Source: Epsilonproteobacteria bacterium tcs-49
Lineage (GTDB): Bacteria > Campylobacterota > Campylobacteria > Campylobacterales > Sulfurovaceae
Assembly: GCA_002049495.1 (NCBI GenBank)
Contig: LLYS01000004.1
Coordinates: 62,001 to 126,000 of the forward strand
Direction: 5' to 3'
DNA: 64,000 nucleotides
Under the pieces are notes generated by a model, which saw nothing but the letters and a program-made list of their open reading frames with translations, was not told the DNA's origin and made no database searches. Below, in pieces: positions 45,916-54,645 of this stretch. The position numbers and the translations under genes are program-made. Within the stretch, counting starts at the first letter, position 1. Every line of letters starts with the position of its first letter.

Positions 45916-46344
45916 TTATACCCTATCCAATACTTTGACGCCGCTGTTTCGTAACAGTTGTAATGTATTTGAAATCATAGCGGGATTGACTTTGAAAACA
46001 AACGCCCCCTCCTCTTTGTTGCTAAGTGTATAGGTGTATTCGATATTGATCCCGTTTTCTGAGAGCAGCCGCACCACTTCGTTGAAGCTGCCCACGTGGT
46101 CCTCGATCGCCACGGCGAAGATTTCGGTAATCTTGACCGAGAAGCCCGCGGCATCGAGAATCTCCTTGGCAAAGGCCGCGTCATCGACGATGACACGCAA
46201 AAGTCCGAAATCACTTGCTTCGGCCAGGTTGATCGATTTGATCGAAAGGTTGTTTTTACTCAGCAGCGTCGTCACGTCGGTGAGTTCGCCCATCTTGTTT
46301 TCCATAAAGATGGAAACCTGCTTGATCTTTCCCGCTATTGCCAT
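45916..46344 (-). CDS. Tandem ACT-domain protein
   Basis: A 142-residue protein made of two ACT domains (about 5-70 and 72-140; QVSIFMENKMGELTDV and EDHVGSFNEVVRLLSENG). ACT proteins bind amino acids. Proteins of this shape regularly sit beside phenylacetate-CoA ligase and indolepyruvate oxidoreductase genes, so it may sense aromatic amino acids. It starts behind AAAAGGATAGAT. Confidence 0.87.
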   Translation of the reverse strand: MAIAGKIKQVSIFMENKMGELTDVTTLLSKNNLSIKSINLAEASDFGLLRVIVDDAAFAKEILDAAGFSVKITEIFAVAIEDHVGSFNEVVRLLSENGINIEYTYTLSNKEEGAFVFKVNPAMISNTLQLLRNSGVKVLDRV

Positions 46345-46380
46345 ATCTATCCTTTTGTTTATGTGAGATTCAAGACCTCC

Positions 46381-46483
46381 TCCCTAAGCTTATCGAAAGG
46401 CTCAGACCATAAGAAGGCTTTGCCCTGTAGATAAGTCTGCGAAGGTGTCAAAAGCTTGCTTCGAACAGGCGGAAAACCGCCTG
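46381..46483 (-). repeat. Hairpin-rich intercistronic region between paaK and the ACT gene
   Basis: Three stem-loops follow one another on the minus strand: ACAGGCGG-TTTT-CCGCCTGT (46466-46483), GGC-AAA-GCC near 46415-46425, and CTGAGC...GCTTAG (46385-46404). The first is related to the napB-napF hairpin. No T-run is seen, so RNA processing is more likely than full termination. Confidence 0.55.
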
Positions 46484-46488
46484 TAAAG

Positions 46489-47790
46489 TCAGGTCCGCTT
46501 ATCGACGATGCGTACCGCTTTGCCCATGCTCCGCTCGATGCTGCGCGGTTCGACCAGCTTGACCGCCGCGTTGATATAGAGATTGTTCAGCAGCGAACTC
46601 TGGATATCTTTTTTGATCTTCTCCACCTCCGAGACGTTGTCGCTCATCACCTCATCACTTACTTCGATCTGGATCTCAAGCTTATCCAGGTGCCCCTTCT
46701 TATCGGCGATAATTTGATAATTGAGCGTCACACCCTCGGCGTTGGCGATGACGTGTTCGATCTGGGAGGGGTAGACGTTGACCCCGTTGACGATGAGCAT
46801 ATCATCGGCTCTGCCCACGATCGACTCCATACGCTGCAGCGTTCTGCCGCATTTGCACGGTTCGGTGGTGATGGAGGTGATATCCCCTGTGCGGTAGCGG
46901 ATGATGGGCAGGGCCTGCTTGGTCAAAGGCGTGATCACCAATTCGCCGCGCTCGCCTTCTGGAAGCACTTCCCCCGTTTTGGGATCTATAATTTCGGCGT
47001 AAAAGTGATCTTCAAAGATATGCAGCAGCTCCGATTCCTTGCAGCTGCAGCTTACCCCCGGCCCGATGATTTCGCTCAAACCGTACACTTCGTGGTAATC
47101 GATCCCCCACGCTTTGGAAACCTCCTCTTTGAGCCCCTTGCTTGTGGGTTCGGCACCGAAGATACCGGCTTTGAGTTTGTAGTGCTTGAGGTAGTCGCTG
47201 CCCGCTTTGGACGCCACTTCGGCCATATGCAGGGCAAACGAGGGCGTACACGCCAGTACGGTCGCTTGAAAATCACGCATAAGCATCAATTGGCGCTCGG
47301 TAAAACCGCCGCTGGCGGGGACGATGGTCGCCCCCACCGTTTCCGCGCCGTTGTGAAAGCCAAGCCCTCCGGTAAAAAGCCCGTAGCCGTAGCCGTTGTG
47401 CACCACGTCTTCGCTGCTTGCACCGCTCATGGTAAAAACCCGCGCCATCACCTCATCCCAGATATCCATATCCGCCTGGGTATAGCCCACAACCGTGGGT
47501 TTTCCCGTGGTCCCGCTGCTGCTGTGCACACGCACCACTTCACTCATGGGGACGGTAAACAGCCCAAACGGGTAGTGATCGCGAAGATCCTTTTTACGCG
47601 TAAAGGGCAGCTTTTGCAGATCCTCCAAGCGGGTGATATCGCAAGGCTTTATCCCCGCTTCGTCGAATTTTTCCCTGTAAAAGGGGGTGAGGGTATACAC
47701 CCGCTCTACCGTATCTTTAAGCCTTTCAAGCTGCAGTGTTTGCAAATCCTCTCTTCTGGCGCTTTCGATCCTATTCCATAACATTGGCAT
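46489..47790 (-). CDS. paaK: Phenylacetate-CoA ligase
   Basis: A 433-residue AMP-forming ligase that activates arylacetates to CoA thioesters. The phosphate-binding motif SSSGTTGKPT and later YGLSEIIGPG and YRTGDI segments are intact. It overlaps iorB by 20 bases. With IorAB it either degrades aromatic amino acids or, run in reverse in an autotroph, supplies arylacetyl-CoA for reductive carboxylation to arylpyruvates. Confidence 0.94.
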   Translation of the reverse strand: MPMLWNRIESARREDLQTLQLERLKDTVERVYTLTPFYREKFDEAGIKPCDITRLEDLQKLPFTRKKDLRDHYPFGLFTVPMSEVVRVHSSSGTTGKPTVVGYTQADMDIWDEVMARVFTMSGASSEDVVHNGYGYGLFTGGLGFHNGAETVGATIVPASGGFTERQLMLMRDFQATVLACTPSFALHMAEVASKAGSDYLKHYKLKAGIFGAEPTSKGLKEEVSKAWGIDYHEVYGLSEIIGPGVSCSCKESELLHIFEDHFYAEIIDPKTGEVLPEGERGELVITPLTKQALPIIRYRTGDITSITTEPCKCGRTLQRMESIVGRADDMLIVNGVNVYPSQIEHVIANAEGVTLNYQIIADKKGHLDKLEIQIEVSDEVMSDNVSEVEKIKKDIQSSLLNNLYINAAVKLVEPRSIERSMGKAVRIVDKRT

Positions 47791-48304
47791 ACCCCTTTTC
47801 CAAGATTTCGATATTTTGCGCGGCGACCTTGGCGTTCATCTGCGTAATCGCCTCTTTGAGATCCTCCAGCGTAAACGGGAAGTTTTTATCGTTGCGTGCG
47901 GCGACGCCGAGCATATACACATTTAGCCCCTGAATGGGAAAATCCCCCGCTTTGGCTTTGGCAAAGGCGTCCACTCTGGCTACGTCGGTGTAAACATCCG
48001 CCGCGGGGAAGTCATCCTCGGCGTTAACCGCCATGATCCCGCCGCTTTTGAGGTACTGCATATTGCGCAGCGCCTCATCCGCTTCCAATCCGATCAACAG
48101 ATCGGCTTGATAGGTGTCGATCACGGGGTTTGAAAAATCCCCCAGCTTGATAAAGCAGCTCACCGCGCCGCCGCGCTGGCTCATTCCGTGGTTTTCCGTC
48201 CCCAGACACTCTATGTTTTTATTGCCCGCGCACAGGGCCAGCACCTTGACCAAAAAGACCGCTCCCTGTCCGCCGAAGCCGGCTATGACCACTTGATATC
48301 TCAT
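47771..48304 (-). CDS. iorB: Indolepyruvate:ferredoxin oxidoreductase beta subunit
   Basis: A 177-residue gamma/delta-type subunit with the N-terminal GFGGQGAVFLVKVLA motif and the GTENHGMSQRGGAVS segment characteristic of 2-oxoacid oxidoreductase CoA/structural domains. Its ATG overlaps the iorA stop (TAATG). It pairs with IorA in the oxidoreductase. Confidence 0.93.
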   Translation of the reverse strand: MRYQVVIAGFGGQGAVFLVKVLALCAGNKNIECLGTENHGMSQRGGAVSCFIKLGDFSNPVIDTYQADLLIGLEADEALRNMQYLKSGGIMAVNAEDDFPAADVYTDVARVDAFAKAKAGDFPIQGLNVYMLGVAARNDKNFPFTLEDLKEAITQMNAKVAAQNIEILEKGYANVME

Positions 48305-50118
48305 TATTTCCCCCTCTTTTCATCCAAAACAAACGCATCGGTGGGGCACACCACGTTCAGACACGCCCCGCAACCCACGCACAGAAACGGATCGATCTCG
48401 ATCTTATCCTTTTCATTGTAGGACATGGGAGGGCAGTTAAACACCGTCGTACACTGGTCACACGCCACGCAGTCATCCTCGTTGACGGTGACAAACTCCC
48501 CGGGCAGCTGCTCGCTCGCTTTTTCTTTGTCCAGGACGCAGAATTCGCGTACCACCGCCACGACGGGGCCGTCGGCTTTATCATACTCCTCTTTCATCCG
48601 TTTGAAAAAATCCACCGTTTTATTCATATCGTTATCATAGACGTACTCAAAGGTGCTCGCCCCGCAGCCCTCGGCCACTTTGACGATGTCGACCTCTTTG
48701 TTTTGCCGCTGGGGCGGTTCCTGCCGTCCGGTCATGGCGACGACGGAGTTATCCAGCACCACCAGCAAAAACTTGTGCTTTTGGTACACGGCGTTGATCA
48801 GCGGGGGAATCCCCCCGTGGAAGAAGGTACTGTCACCGATAGTGGCGACCACGTACTTGTCCGGGTCGGCCAGGGCAAAGCCGCTTGCCATGGAAACCGA
48901 TCCGCCCATGCACAGCACCGTATCGATGGCGCCTTGATTGATCCCCAGCGTGTAGCAGCCGATATCGGAGGGGTAGATCGATTTTTTCTTTTTAAACACT
49001 TTCATGATGGAGTAGTACACATCCCTGTGGGGACAGCCCGGACAGAGGTTGGGCGGCCGCGCGGGGATCTGCTCTTTGAAGGGGTTGGCCGGATAAAGGT
49101 CTTTTCCTTCATACAGTCCGAGCTTGCGCATCGCTTCCTGGATATAGACCTTGCTCATCTCATCGATTTGATGCATCGTTTTATCCAATCTGCCGTGGAC
49201 TTTGGGATCCATCACCTGCTCCTCGATACAGGGCATGGGCTCTTCGACGACAAGCACCTTCTCATAGTCGGCAAACTGCTCTTTGATCTTTTCTACGGGC
49301 AGCGGATAGGGCATCAATACTTTGACCACGTCGGCTTCGATCCCCATATCCTCCAGCGCTTCCTTGGCAAAGCCGTATCCCGTACCGCCTGCGAGGATCA
49401 GCACCCTGCCCCCTTTGCACTTGTCGAATTCGGGTTTGAGCAGGTGCTCCCAGTTGTACCGTTCAAGCTTCTCCACGCGCTCTAAAAGCTGCTCTCCCTG
49501 TTTAAAGCGTCCCGCTCTGGGCACGCCCGCCCAGCGGGGAATGTCGCGTTGAAATTCCCCCTTTTGCGGAGAAAAGTCGTGTTCGGATTTTACCTCGACG
49601 ATCTGTCTGGCGTGGCAAACGCGCATCACCGGGCGCAGCATCACCGGAATCTCAAACTCCTGGGAAAGATCCACCCCGTATCGAGTCAAATCATACGCAT
49701 CCTGCGGCGTGGCGGGATCGAGTACGGGGATCTTGGCAAACTTGGCAAAAACCCGGCTGTCCTGCTCCGTTTGCGAAGAGTGGAACCCCGGATCATCGGC
49801 GCTGACGAGCAGCATCCCGCCCAGATTGCCGATATAGCTGGCACTCATCAGCGCGTCGCTGGCGACGTTGAGCCCCACCTGCTTCATGGTCGCCGCGGTT
49901 CGCTTCCCCGCTATCGCCCCGGCGTACGCCACTTCAAAACCCACCTTCTCATTGGTCGCCCACTGGGCGTACAGCTCAAGATCCTGCTGCTTTTGCAGCT
50001 TCTGCACCGTCGTTAAAATTTCGCTTGAAGGGGTTCCCGGGTAACCGGAAACCATATCCACGTCCGCGTGGACAAGCCCCAAAGCGATCGCTTCATTTCC
50101 CATCAGTGTCTTTTTCAT
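48304..50118 (-). CDS. iorA: Indolepyruvate:ferredoxin oxidoreductase alpha subunit
   Basis: A 604-residue thiamine-diphosphate enzyme that decarboxylates arylpyruvates to aryl-acetyl-CoA with ferredoxin reduction. The start MKKTLMGNEAIALG and segment GYPGTPSSEIL are typical. The ThDP motif is GDSTFFHGG, and two C-terminal ferredoxin motifs (CVACDQCTTVFNCPP and CVGCGACLNVVCP) are present. The start at 50118 follows TTAGGATGCGT; longer frames are not supported. The ferredoxin at 10908 is a plausible partner. Confidence 0.94.
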   Translation of the reverse strand: MKKTLMGNEAIALGLVHADVDMVSGYPGTPSSEILTTVQKLQKQQDLELYAQWATNEKVGFEVAYAGAIAGKRTAATMKQVGLNVASDALMSASYIGNLGGMLLVSADDPGFHSSQTEQDSRVFAKFAKIPVLDPATPQDAYDLTRYGVDLSQEFEIPVMLRPVMRVCHARQIVEVKSEHDFSPQKGEFQRDIPRWAGVPRAGRFKQGEQLLERVEKLERYNWEHLLKPEFDKCKGGRVLILAGGTGYGFAKEALEDMGIEADVVKVLMPYPLPVEKIKEQFADYEKVLVVEEPMPCIEEQVMDPKVHGRLDKTMHQIDEMSKVYIQEAMRKLGLYEGKDLYPANPFKEQIPARPPNLCPGCPHRDVYYSIMKVFKKKKSIYPSDIGCYTLGINQGAIDTVLCMGGSVSMASGFALADPDKYVVATIGDSTFFHGGIPPLINAVYQKHKFLLVVLDNSVVAMTGRQEPPQRQNKEVDIVKVAEGCGASTFEYVYDNDMNKTVDFFKRMKEEYDKADGPVVAVVREFCVLDKEKASEQLPGEFVTVNEDDCVACDQCTTVFNCPPMSYNEKDKIEIDPFLCVGCGACLNVVCPTDAFVLDEKRGK

Positions 50119-50272
50119 ACGCATCCTAACTATTTGTATTTTTAAAAAGTTTTGCACTATTTTAATACAAATTTTACATTATACAATTTCGTAACATTTT
50201 GGAATAATTGCTATTTTTGTGCTACCAACTTCTTTTAAAATGCTTGGATTATTGATTTGGAAGGATCTGTAT

Positions 50273-51556
50273 ATGGATACGGTAACACTCACGGACAACC
50301 GAAGCGGCAAGAGTTTTGACGCCGCGATCAAGTACCCCAAAGGCGGCACTCCGGCGATGGATATCGCCGACTTGCACAAAGAGTTTGAGCTCTACTCCTT
50401 TGACCCCAGCCTGGGCAATACGGTCAGTTGTGAATCCAAAGTCACCCATCTTAACGCCAAAGAGGGTAAACTCTACCACCGAGGCTACCCCATCGAAGAG
50501 TTGGCGCAGGAGAAAAACTACCTGGAGGTGTGCTACCTGCTGCTCACCGGCGAACTGCCCGATACGCAGCAATACGGCGAATTTGACGATTTGATTCGAA
50601 AACGCTACTTTCTGCACGAAAAGCTCAATCGCCTCTTTAGCGCTTTTCCCGACGATTCCCACCCCATGTCCACGCTCTCTTCGGCGGTGGCGGCACTGAC
50701 TTCGTTTTACCACAACTTCATCGAAATCCACGGTTCTACCGACTTTGACGTCAACGAATACTACGTCATGGCGCAGCGTATCATCGGCAAGATTCCCACG
50801 ATCGCCGCGCAAGCGTACCGCCAAAGCGTGGGACTGCCCTCGATCTATCCCGATATGGACCGCTACTTTACCGAAAACTTTCTGTATATGCTGCGCGCCT
50901 ATCCCAACAACGAACCCGAAATAAAAGATATCGAAATCAAAGCCTTAGATACCATCTTTACCCTGCACGCCGACCACGGACAAAACGCTTCCACCACCGC
51001 CGTACGGGTGGTATGTTCCACGGGAGCGCACCCCTATGCCGCGATCTCCGCAGGCATCTCGGCGCTTTGGGGCCCCAAACACGGGGGCGCGAATGAAGCG
51101 GTGATCAACCAGCTCAAAGCCATAGGCAGTGTTGATAACGTTGAGAAGTATATCCGCAAAGCCAAGGATAAAAACGACCCCTTCCGCCTCATGGGCTTTG
51201 GGCACCGGGTTTATAAAAACTACGACCCCCGCGCCAAAATTCTGAAAAAGATTCTCGAAGAGATCAAAACCGAGATAGAGATCGACAACAAGCTTTTGGA
51301 GATCGCTTACAAGATCGAAGAGATCGCTTTAAGCGATGAGTACTTTATCTCCAGAAACCTCTACCCCAACGTGGATTTTTACTCGGGGATCATCCTGACG
51401 GCGCTGAAGATCCCTTTGAATATGTTTACGCCCATCTTCGTCATCGGCCGCTCCGTAGGCTGGGTAGCGCAGTGGTTTGAGCTGCGAAGCGAGGAAAATA
51501 TGAAGATTACCCGCCCCAGACAGCTGTATATGGGAGATGTGAACAAACACCTCTAA
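50273..51556 (+). CDS. gltA: Citrate synthase
   Basis: A 427-residue type II citrate synthase that condenses oxaloacetate with acetyl-CoA. The active-site segments HADHGQNASTTAVR and MGFGHRVYKNYDPRA are intact. The ATG at 50273 after AAGGATCTGTAT is chosen over an in-frame upstream ATG at 50219. It is divergent from iorA, and about 150 AT-rich bases between them hold both promoters. A strong hairpin follows. Confidence 0.96.
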   Translation: MDTVTLTDNRSGKSFDAAIKYPKGGTPAMDIADLHKEFELYSFDPSLGNTVSCESKVTHLNAKEGKLYHRGYPIEELAQEKNYLEVCYLLLTGELPDTQQYGEFDDLIRKRYFLHEKLNRLFSAFPDDSHPMSTLSSAVAALTSFYHNFIEIHGSTDFDVNEYYVMAQRIIGKIPTIAAQAYRQSVGLPSIYPDMDRYFTENFLYMLRAYPNNEPEIKDIEIKALDTIFTLHADHGQNASTTAVRVVCSTGAHPYAAISAGISALWGPKHGGANEAVINQLKAIGSVDNVEKYIRKAKDKNDPFRLMGFGHRVYKNYDPRAKILKKILEEIKTEIEIDNKLLEIAYKIEEIALSDEYFISRNLYPNVDFYSGIILTALKIPLNMFTPIFVIGRSVGWVAQWFELRSEENMKITRPRQLYMGDVNKHL

Positions 51557-51560
51557 GCGC

Positions 51561-51590
51561 TTCCCCCTTTTTGGGGAACTTCTTTATCTT
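51561..51590 (+). terminator. Probable terminator after citrate synthase
   Basis: TTCCCC, loop CTTTTT, GGGGAA (51561-51578) is followed by a pyrimidine-rich CTTCTTTATC tract. Confidence 0.65.
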
Positions 51591-51695
51591 TTATTATCAG
51601 TTATAACTATTTGTAACGGTTTTGTCTTATTTTATAATTAACTAAGTTTTCATGGTATAAAATAGATATCAACTTCCATTATGAAAGGAGATATC

Positions 51696-52220
51696 ATGAA
51701 TTTGGAAAAATTGGCACCGTGGAACTGGTTTGAAAAAGAGGAGAAGGAGCAGGGTTCTACTCCCGTAAAAGGCGGGAACGACACCTTCGGCTTGAGCGAG
51801 CTGCACAAAGAGTTTGACCGGCTCTTTCACTCCATGCAGCGCAACTTCGGTTTCTCCAGGGATTTGGAACTGCCCGGCGGCGGTTTTTTCAAACCTTCGC
51901 TTGATATCGCTTCCGACGGAGAGCACTATACGGTCAAGGTGGAACTTCCCGGCGTCAGTTCAAAGGATATCGACGTGGAGATCGAAGATGAGCTGCTGCG
52001 CATTAAAGGGGAGAAAAAACAAGAAAGTGAAGAAAAGAAAAAGGGCTATTACAAAATGGAGCGCAGCTACGGCTCCTTTGAACGGGTTTTAAACCTTCCC
52101 GAAGATTGTGACAAAGAGAGCGTTGCCTCGGAATTCAAAGATGGGGTTTTGACCGTTACGATGAAAAGAAAACCCCTTACTAAGAACAATGTCAAAAAGG
52201 TCGAAATCAAGCATAAATAG
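51696..52220 (+). CDS. Hsp20-family small heat shock protein, 174 residues
   Basis: A small heat-shock chaperone with an alpha-crystallin domain (about 65-170): FKPSLDIASDGEHYTVKVEL and the conserved GVLTVTM near the end. The ATG at 51696 follows AAAGGAGATATC. TATAAAAT at 51656-51663 is a likely -10. No CIRCE-like sequence is seen upstream, unlike the second hsp20 gene at 60081. The N-terminal arm is charged and longer than that of the second copy. Confidence 0.92.
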   Translation: MNLEKLAPWNWFEKEEKEQGSTPVKGGNDTFGLSELHKEFDRLFHSMQRNFGFSRDLELPGGGFFKPSLDIASDGEHYTVKVELPGVSSKDIDVEIEDELLRIKGEKKQESEEKKKGYYKMERSYGSFERVLNLPEDCDKESVASEFKDGVLTVTMKRKPLTKNNVKKVEIKHK

Positions 52221-52227
52221 CTGCGAA

Positions 52228-52252
52228 AGTCTGCTCCTTAGGGCAGGCTTTT
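52228..52252 (+). terminator. Terminator after hsp20
   Basis: AGTCTGC, loop TCCTTAGG, GCAGGCT, then TTTT; a 7-bp stem with one G-T pair. Confidence 0.75.
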
Positions 52253-52490
52253 ACAACTGTTCCTTTTTTTAACCTCAATATTACAAATAATATAAAAATT
52301 CTTTATATTCATACTTTCAAAACCCTAAATACTCATATATTGGATAAAATTACGTAAATACAGCAGATATTTTATAAATGTTGTAGAATCTAAACACTTC
52401 GTTTAATTTTTATACAGTTTCTCCGCTTTTCCATCCCCGCTTTACGCTTTTTGTATTACAATTGGTTACAAACTATAAAAGGAAGAGGCT

Positions 52491-52658
52491 ATGGAGTATT
52501 TTGACACGGGGGTCAACGCCGCACTCTGGCTGACGCTGCTCAGTGCTGCGCTGTGTATCTACTACGGAGCGCGCAACTGGAACAGCGACGGCATCGAAGA
52601 CAAAGAGGAGCTTCGCCGCTGGGCGGAAACCGAGGATAAGATCGAGGAGGGACTGTAG
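52491..52658 (+). CDS. Small single-helix partner of the sodium symporter
   Basis: A 55-residue protein with one membrane helix (about 9-24, NAALWLTLLSAALCIYY) and an acidic cytoplasmic tail. AAAAGGAAGAGGCT precedes the ATG, and its stop is directly followed by the symporter ATG. The arrangement matches small accessory proteins found before some Na+/solute symporters. The gap of about 270 bases upstream is AT-rich and shows nothing else but the hsp20 terminator. Confidence 0.85.
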   Translation: MEYFDTGVNAALWLTLLSAALCIYYGARNWNSDGIEDKEELRRWAETEDKIEEGL

Positions 52659-54296
52659 ATGGGCGCATTTGAAAATATTGTCATCATCCTCTACCTCGCA
52701 CTGGTCAGTTGCCTGGGATTTTTGGGCTATAAAAGAACCAAAAACACCACCGATTACCTCATCGCCGGGCGGGATACACACCCCTTTATCATGGCGCTGA
52801 GCTACGGGGCGACCTTCATCTCCACCGCCGCGATAGTGGGCTTTGGCGGCGTAGCCGCGTGGCTGGGAAACTCGCTGTTGTGGCTGACCTTTTTCAATAT
52901 CTTCGTGGGTATCTTTATCGCTTTTGTCTTTCTGGGCAACCCCACGCGAAAGATGGGCTACCACCTGCAAGCCCACACCTTTCCCGAATTTCTGGGCAAA
53001 CGGTTTGATTCCAAATTTATCCAAATCTTTGCGGCGGTGATCATTTTGCTTTTTATGCCGCTGTACGCCACGGCGGTGCTGATCGGCGGGACGCACTTTA
53101 TCTCTTTGTATTTCACCGTCGATTACCACACCGCTTTGCTGGTCTTTTCAGTCATCATCACCGCTTATGTCATCGCCGGGGGGCTTAAAGGGGTCATGCT
53201 CACCGATGCGCTGCAGGGATCGATCATGTTTATCGCCATGACGATTTTGCTGCTTTTTACTTTTGATTCTTTAGGCGGCGTGGCAAGTGCGTATGCCAAG
53301 CTGGAGCAGACGTGGCAAGCCACCGTCGCACCTTTAGCCGATGTTTCCATGAAGCAGCTGCAGCCCGGAGGTGCGGATTTTATGATGAAGCTTTCCATGA
53401 TGTGGGGCTTTGAGGGGTGGAACGCCATGCCCGCTTTTCTCAGCCCGGGGTGGCTGTTTGTGATCACCACCATCACGCTGGGCGTGGGGATAGGCGTATT
53501 GGCACAGCCGCAGCTGATCGTGCGCTTCATGACCGTGCGCAGCAAAAAGGAGCTCAACCGCGCCGTGCTGATCGGGGGGATCTTTATCATCTCCATGACC
53601 GGCTTTATCTTCATCGTCGGCGCTTTGGCCAACGCCTGGTACTTTGAATTCAACGGCGGCAAAAACGCGCTGCAAAGCGCGGGGACCATCGGCAAAGTGA
53701 TCCCGCACTTTATCAACGCCTCCATGCCCAAGTGGTTTGCGTTTATCTTTCTCTTTGCGCTGATCAGCGCCGCGATGAGTACCCTCTCCAGCCAGTTTCA
53801 CACCATGGGCACGGCGGTGGGGCGCGACCTGGTTGAACAGCTCAGCAAAAAAGAGCTCAACTCCACGCTGGTGACGCGTATCGGTATCATCGTGATGATC
53901 TCCTTTGCGGTGACGCTTGCCTACGCCTTTGACGAGCAGCCCGCCATCATCGCCCGCAGTACGGCGATCTTTTTCGCCCTGTGCGCGGCGATCTTTCTGC
54001 CCAGTTTCATCGGGGGGCTGTTTTGGAAGCGCATGACCACCAAAGGCGCCATCGCTTCGATGCTGGTAGGGTTAGCGGTTTCAAGCTTTTGGCTGCTGTT
54101 TGTGCACTTCAAAGAGGCCAAAGCCCTGGGTGTGGCAAAGATGCTTTTTGGAACCGATTCGCTGCTAAGCGGCAAGATCATCTTCGTCGACGCGCTCGTT
54201 ATCGCGCTGCCGCTTTCGGCGTTGACCGCCGTCGTAGTTTCACTTATGACAAAAAAGATGGAGAAAGAACACCTGGAGGTTTGCTTTAAAAAGTAA
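52659..54296 (+). CDS. Sodium:solute symporter family protein
   Basis: A 545-residue SSS-family transporter with about 13 helices; family features include GRDTHPFIMALSYGATFIST near the N-terminus and SAAMSTLSSQFHTMGTAVGRD in the middle. The substrate may be a monocarboxylate such as acetate, but this cannot be read from the sequence. It is coupled to the small helix protein upstream and ends with a strong terminator. Confidence 0.92.
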   Translation: MGAFENIVIILYLALVSCLGFLGYKRTKNTTDYLIAGRDTHPFIMALSYGATFISTAAIVGFGGVAAWLGNSLLWLTFFNIFVGIFIAFVFLGNPTRKMGYHLQAHTFPEFLGKRFDSKFIQIFAAVIILLFMPLYATAVLIGGTHFISLYFTVDYHTALLVFSVIITAYVIAGGLKGVMLTDALQGSIMFIAMTILLLFTFDSLGGVASAYAKLEQTWQATVAPLADVSMKQLQPGGADFMMKLSMMWGFEGWNAMPAFLSPGWLFVITTITLGVGIGVLAQPQLIVRFMTVRSKKELNRAVLIGGIFIISMTGFIFIVGALANAWYFEFNGGKNALQSAGTIGKVIPHFINASMPKWFAFIFLFALISAAMSTLSSQFHTMGTAVGRDLVEQLSKKELNSTLVTRIGIIVMISFAVTLAYAFDEQPAIIARSTAIFFALCAAIFLPSFIGGLFWKRMTTKGAIASMLVGLAVSSFWLLFVHFKEAKALGVAKMLFGTDSLLSGKIIFVDALVIALPLSALTAVVVSLMTKKMEKEHLEVCFKK

Positions 54297-54299
54297 GCC

Positions 54300-54482
54300 T
54301 TAGCCCTTTTGGGCTTTTTTCTCCTCCTTAAGCTCCTTTTTGGTCACCTTTATGCGATCCTCGATCTCTTCGATCTCCTCATCGATCTCTTTGATCTCCT
54401 GCTTGATATACCTCTTTTGCTGCTGCAGCACCTCGATCTGGGCTTTGAGGTACTCGATGATCTCCTCTTTGGTCTGGGGCAT
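54300..54482 (-). CDS. Small coiled-coil protein
   Basis: A 60-residue, highly charged heptad protein (EEIIEYLKAQIEVLQQQKRY, then repeated I/E/K patterns) that is predicted to be one long coiled coil. The start at 54482 after AAAAGGTGATGCC is chosen because upstream codons look non-coding. Its 3' end is used by the terminator of the convergent symporter gene. Function unknown. Confidence 0.7.
   Translation of the reverse strand: MPQTKEEIIEYLKAQIEVLQQQKRYIKQEIKEIDEEIEEIEDRIKVTKKELKEEKKAQKG
54302..54321 (+). terminator. Rho-independent terminator of the symporter operon
   Basis: AGCCC, loop TTTT, GGGCT, then TTTTT: a perfect intrinsic terminator 5 bases after the symporter stop. It overlaps the 3' end of the convergent coiled-coil gene. 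Confidence 0.9.
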
Positions 54483-54645
54483 GGCATCACCTTTTCTGTG
54501 TTTGATACCTAAATTGTAGGCTAAAGAAGATAAAAGTACTATAAAACGGCAAATTGTATCTTTTTTATACATGTGTGGTGTATATTTAGATCACTATTGC
54601 AAGTATAATAAACATATAAAAGATTGAGGCGGGACACTAAAAACG

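Noticed and set aside
46381-46410. Remnant of an insertion sequence or REP-transposase element
   Set aside because: Only a short imperfect palindrome is present; no transposase fragment, terminal repeats or target duplication could be seen.
46456-47781. Open frame of 441 codons opposite paaK
   Set aside because: The minus strand carries clear phenylacetate-CoA ligase motifs; the plus frame has none and its composition mirrors the complement.
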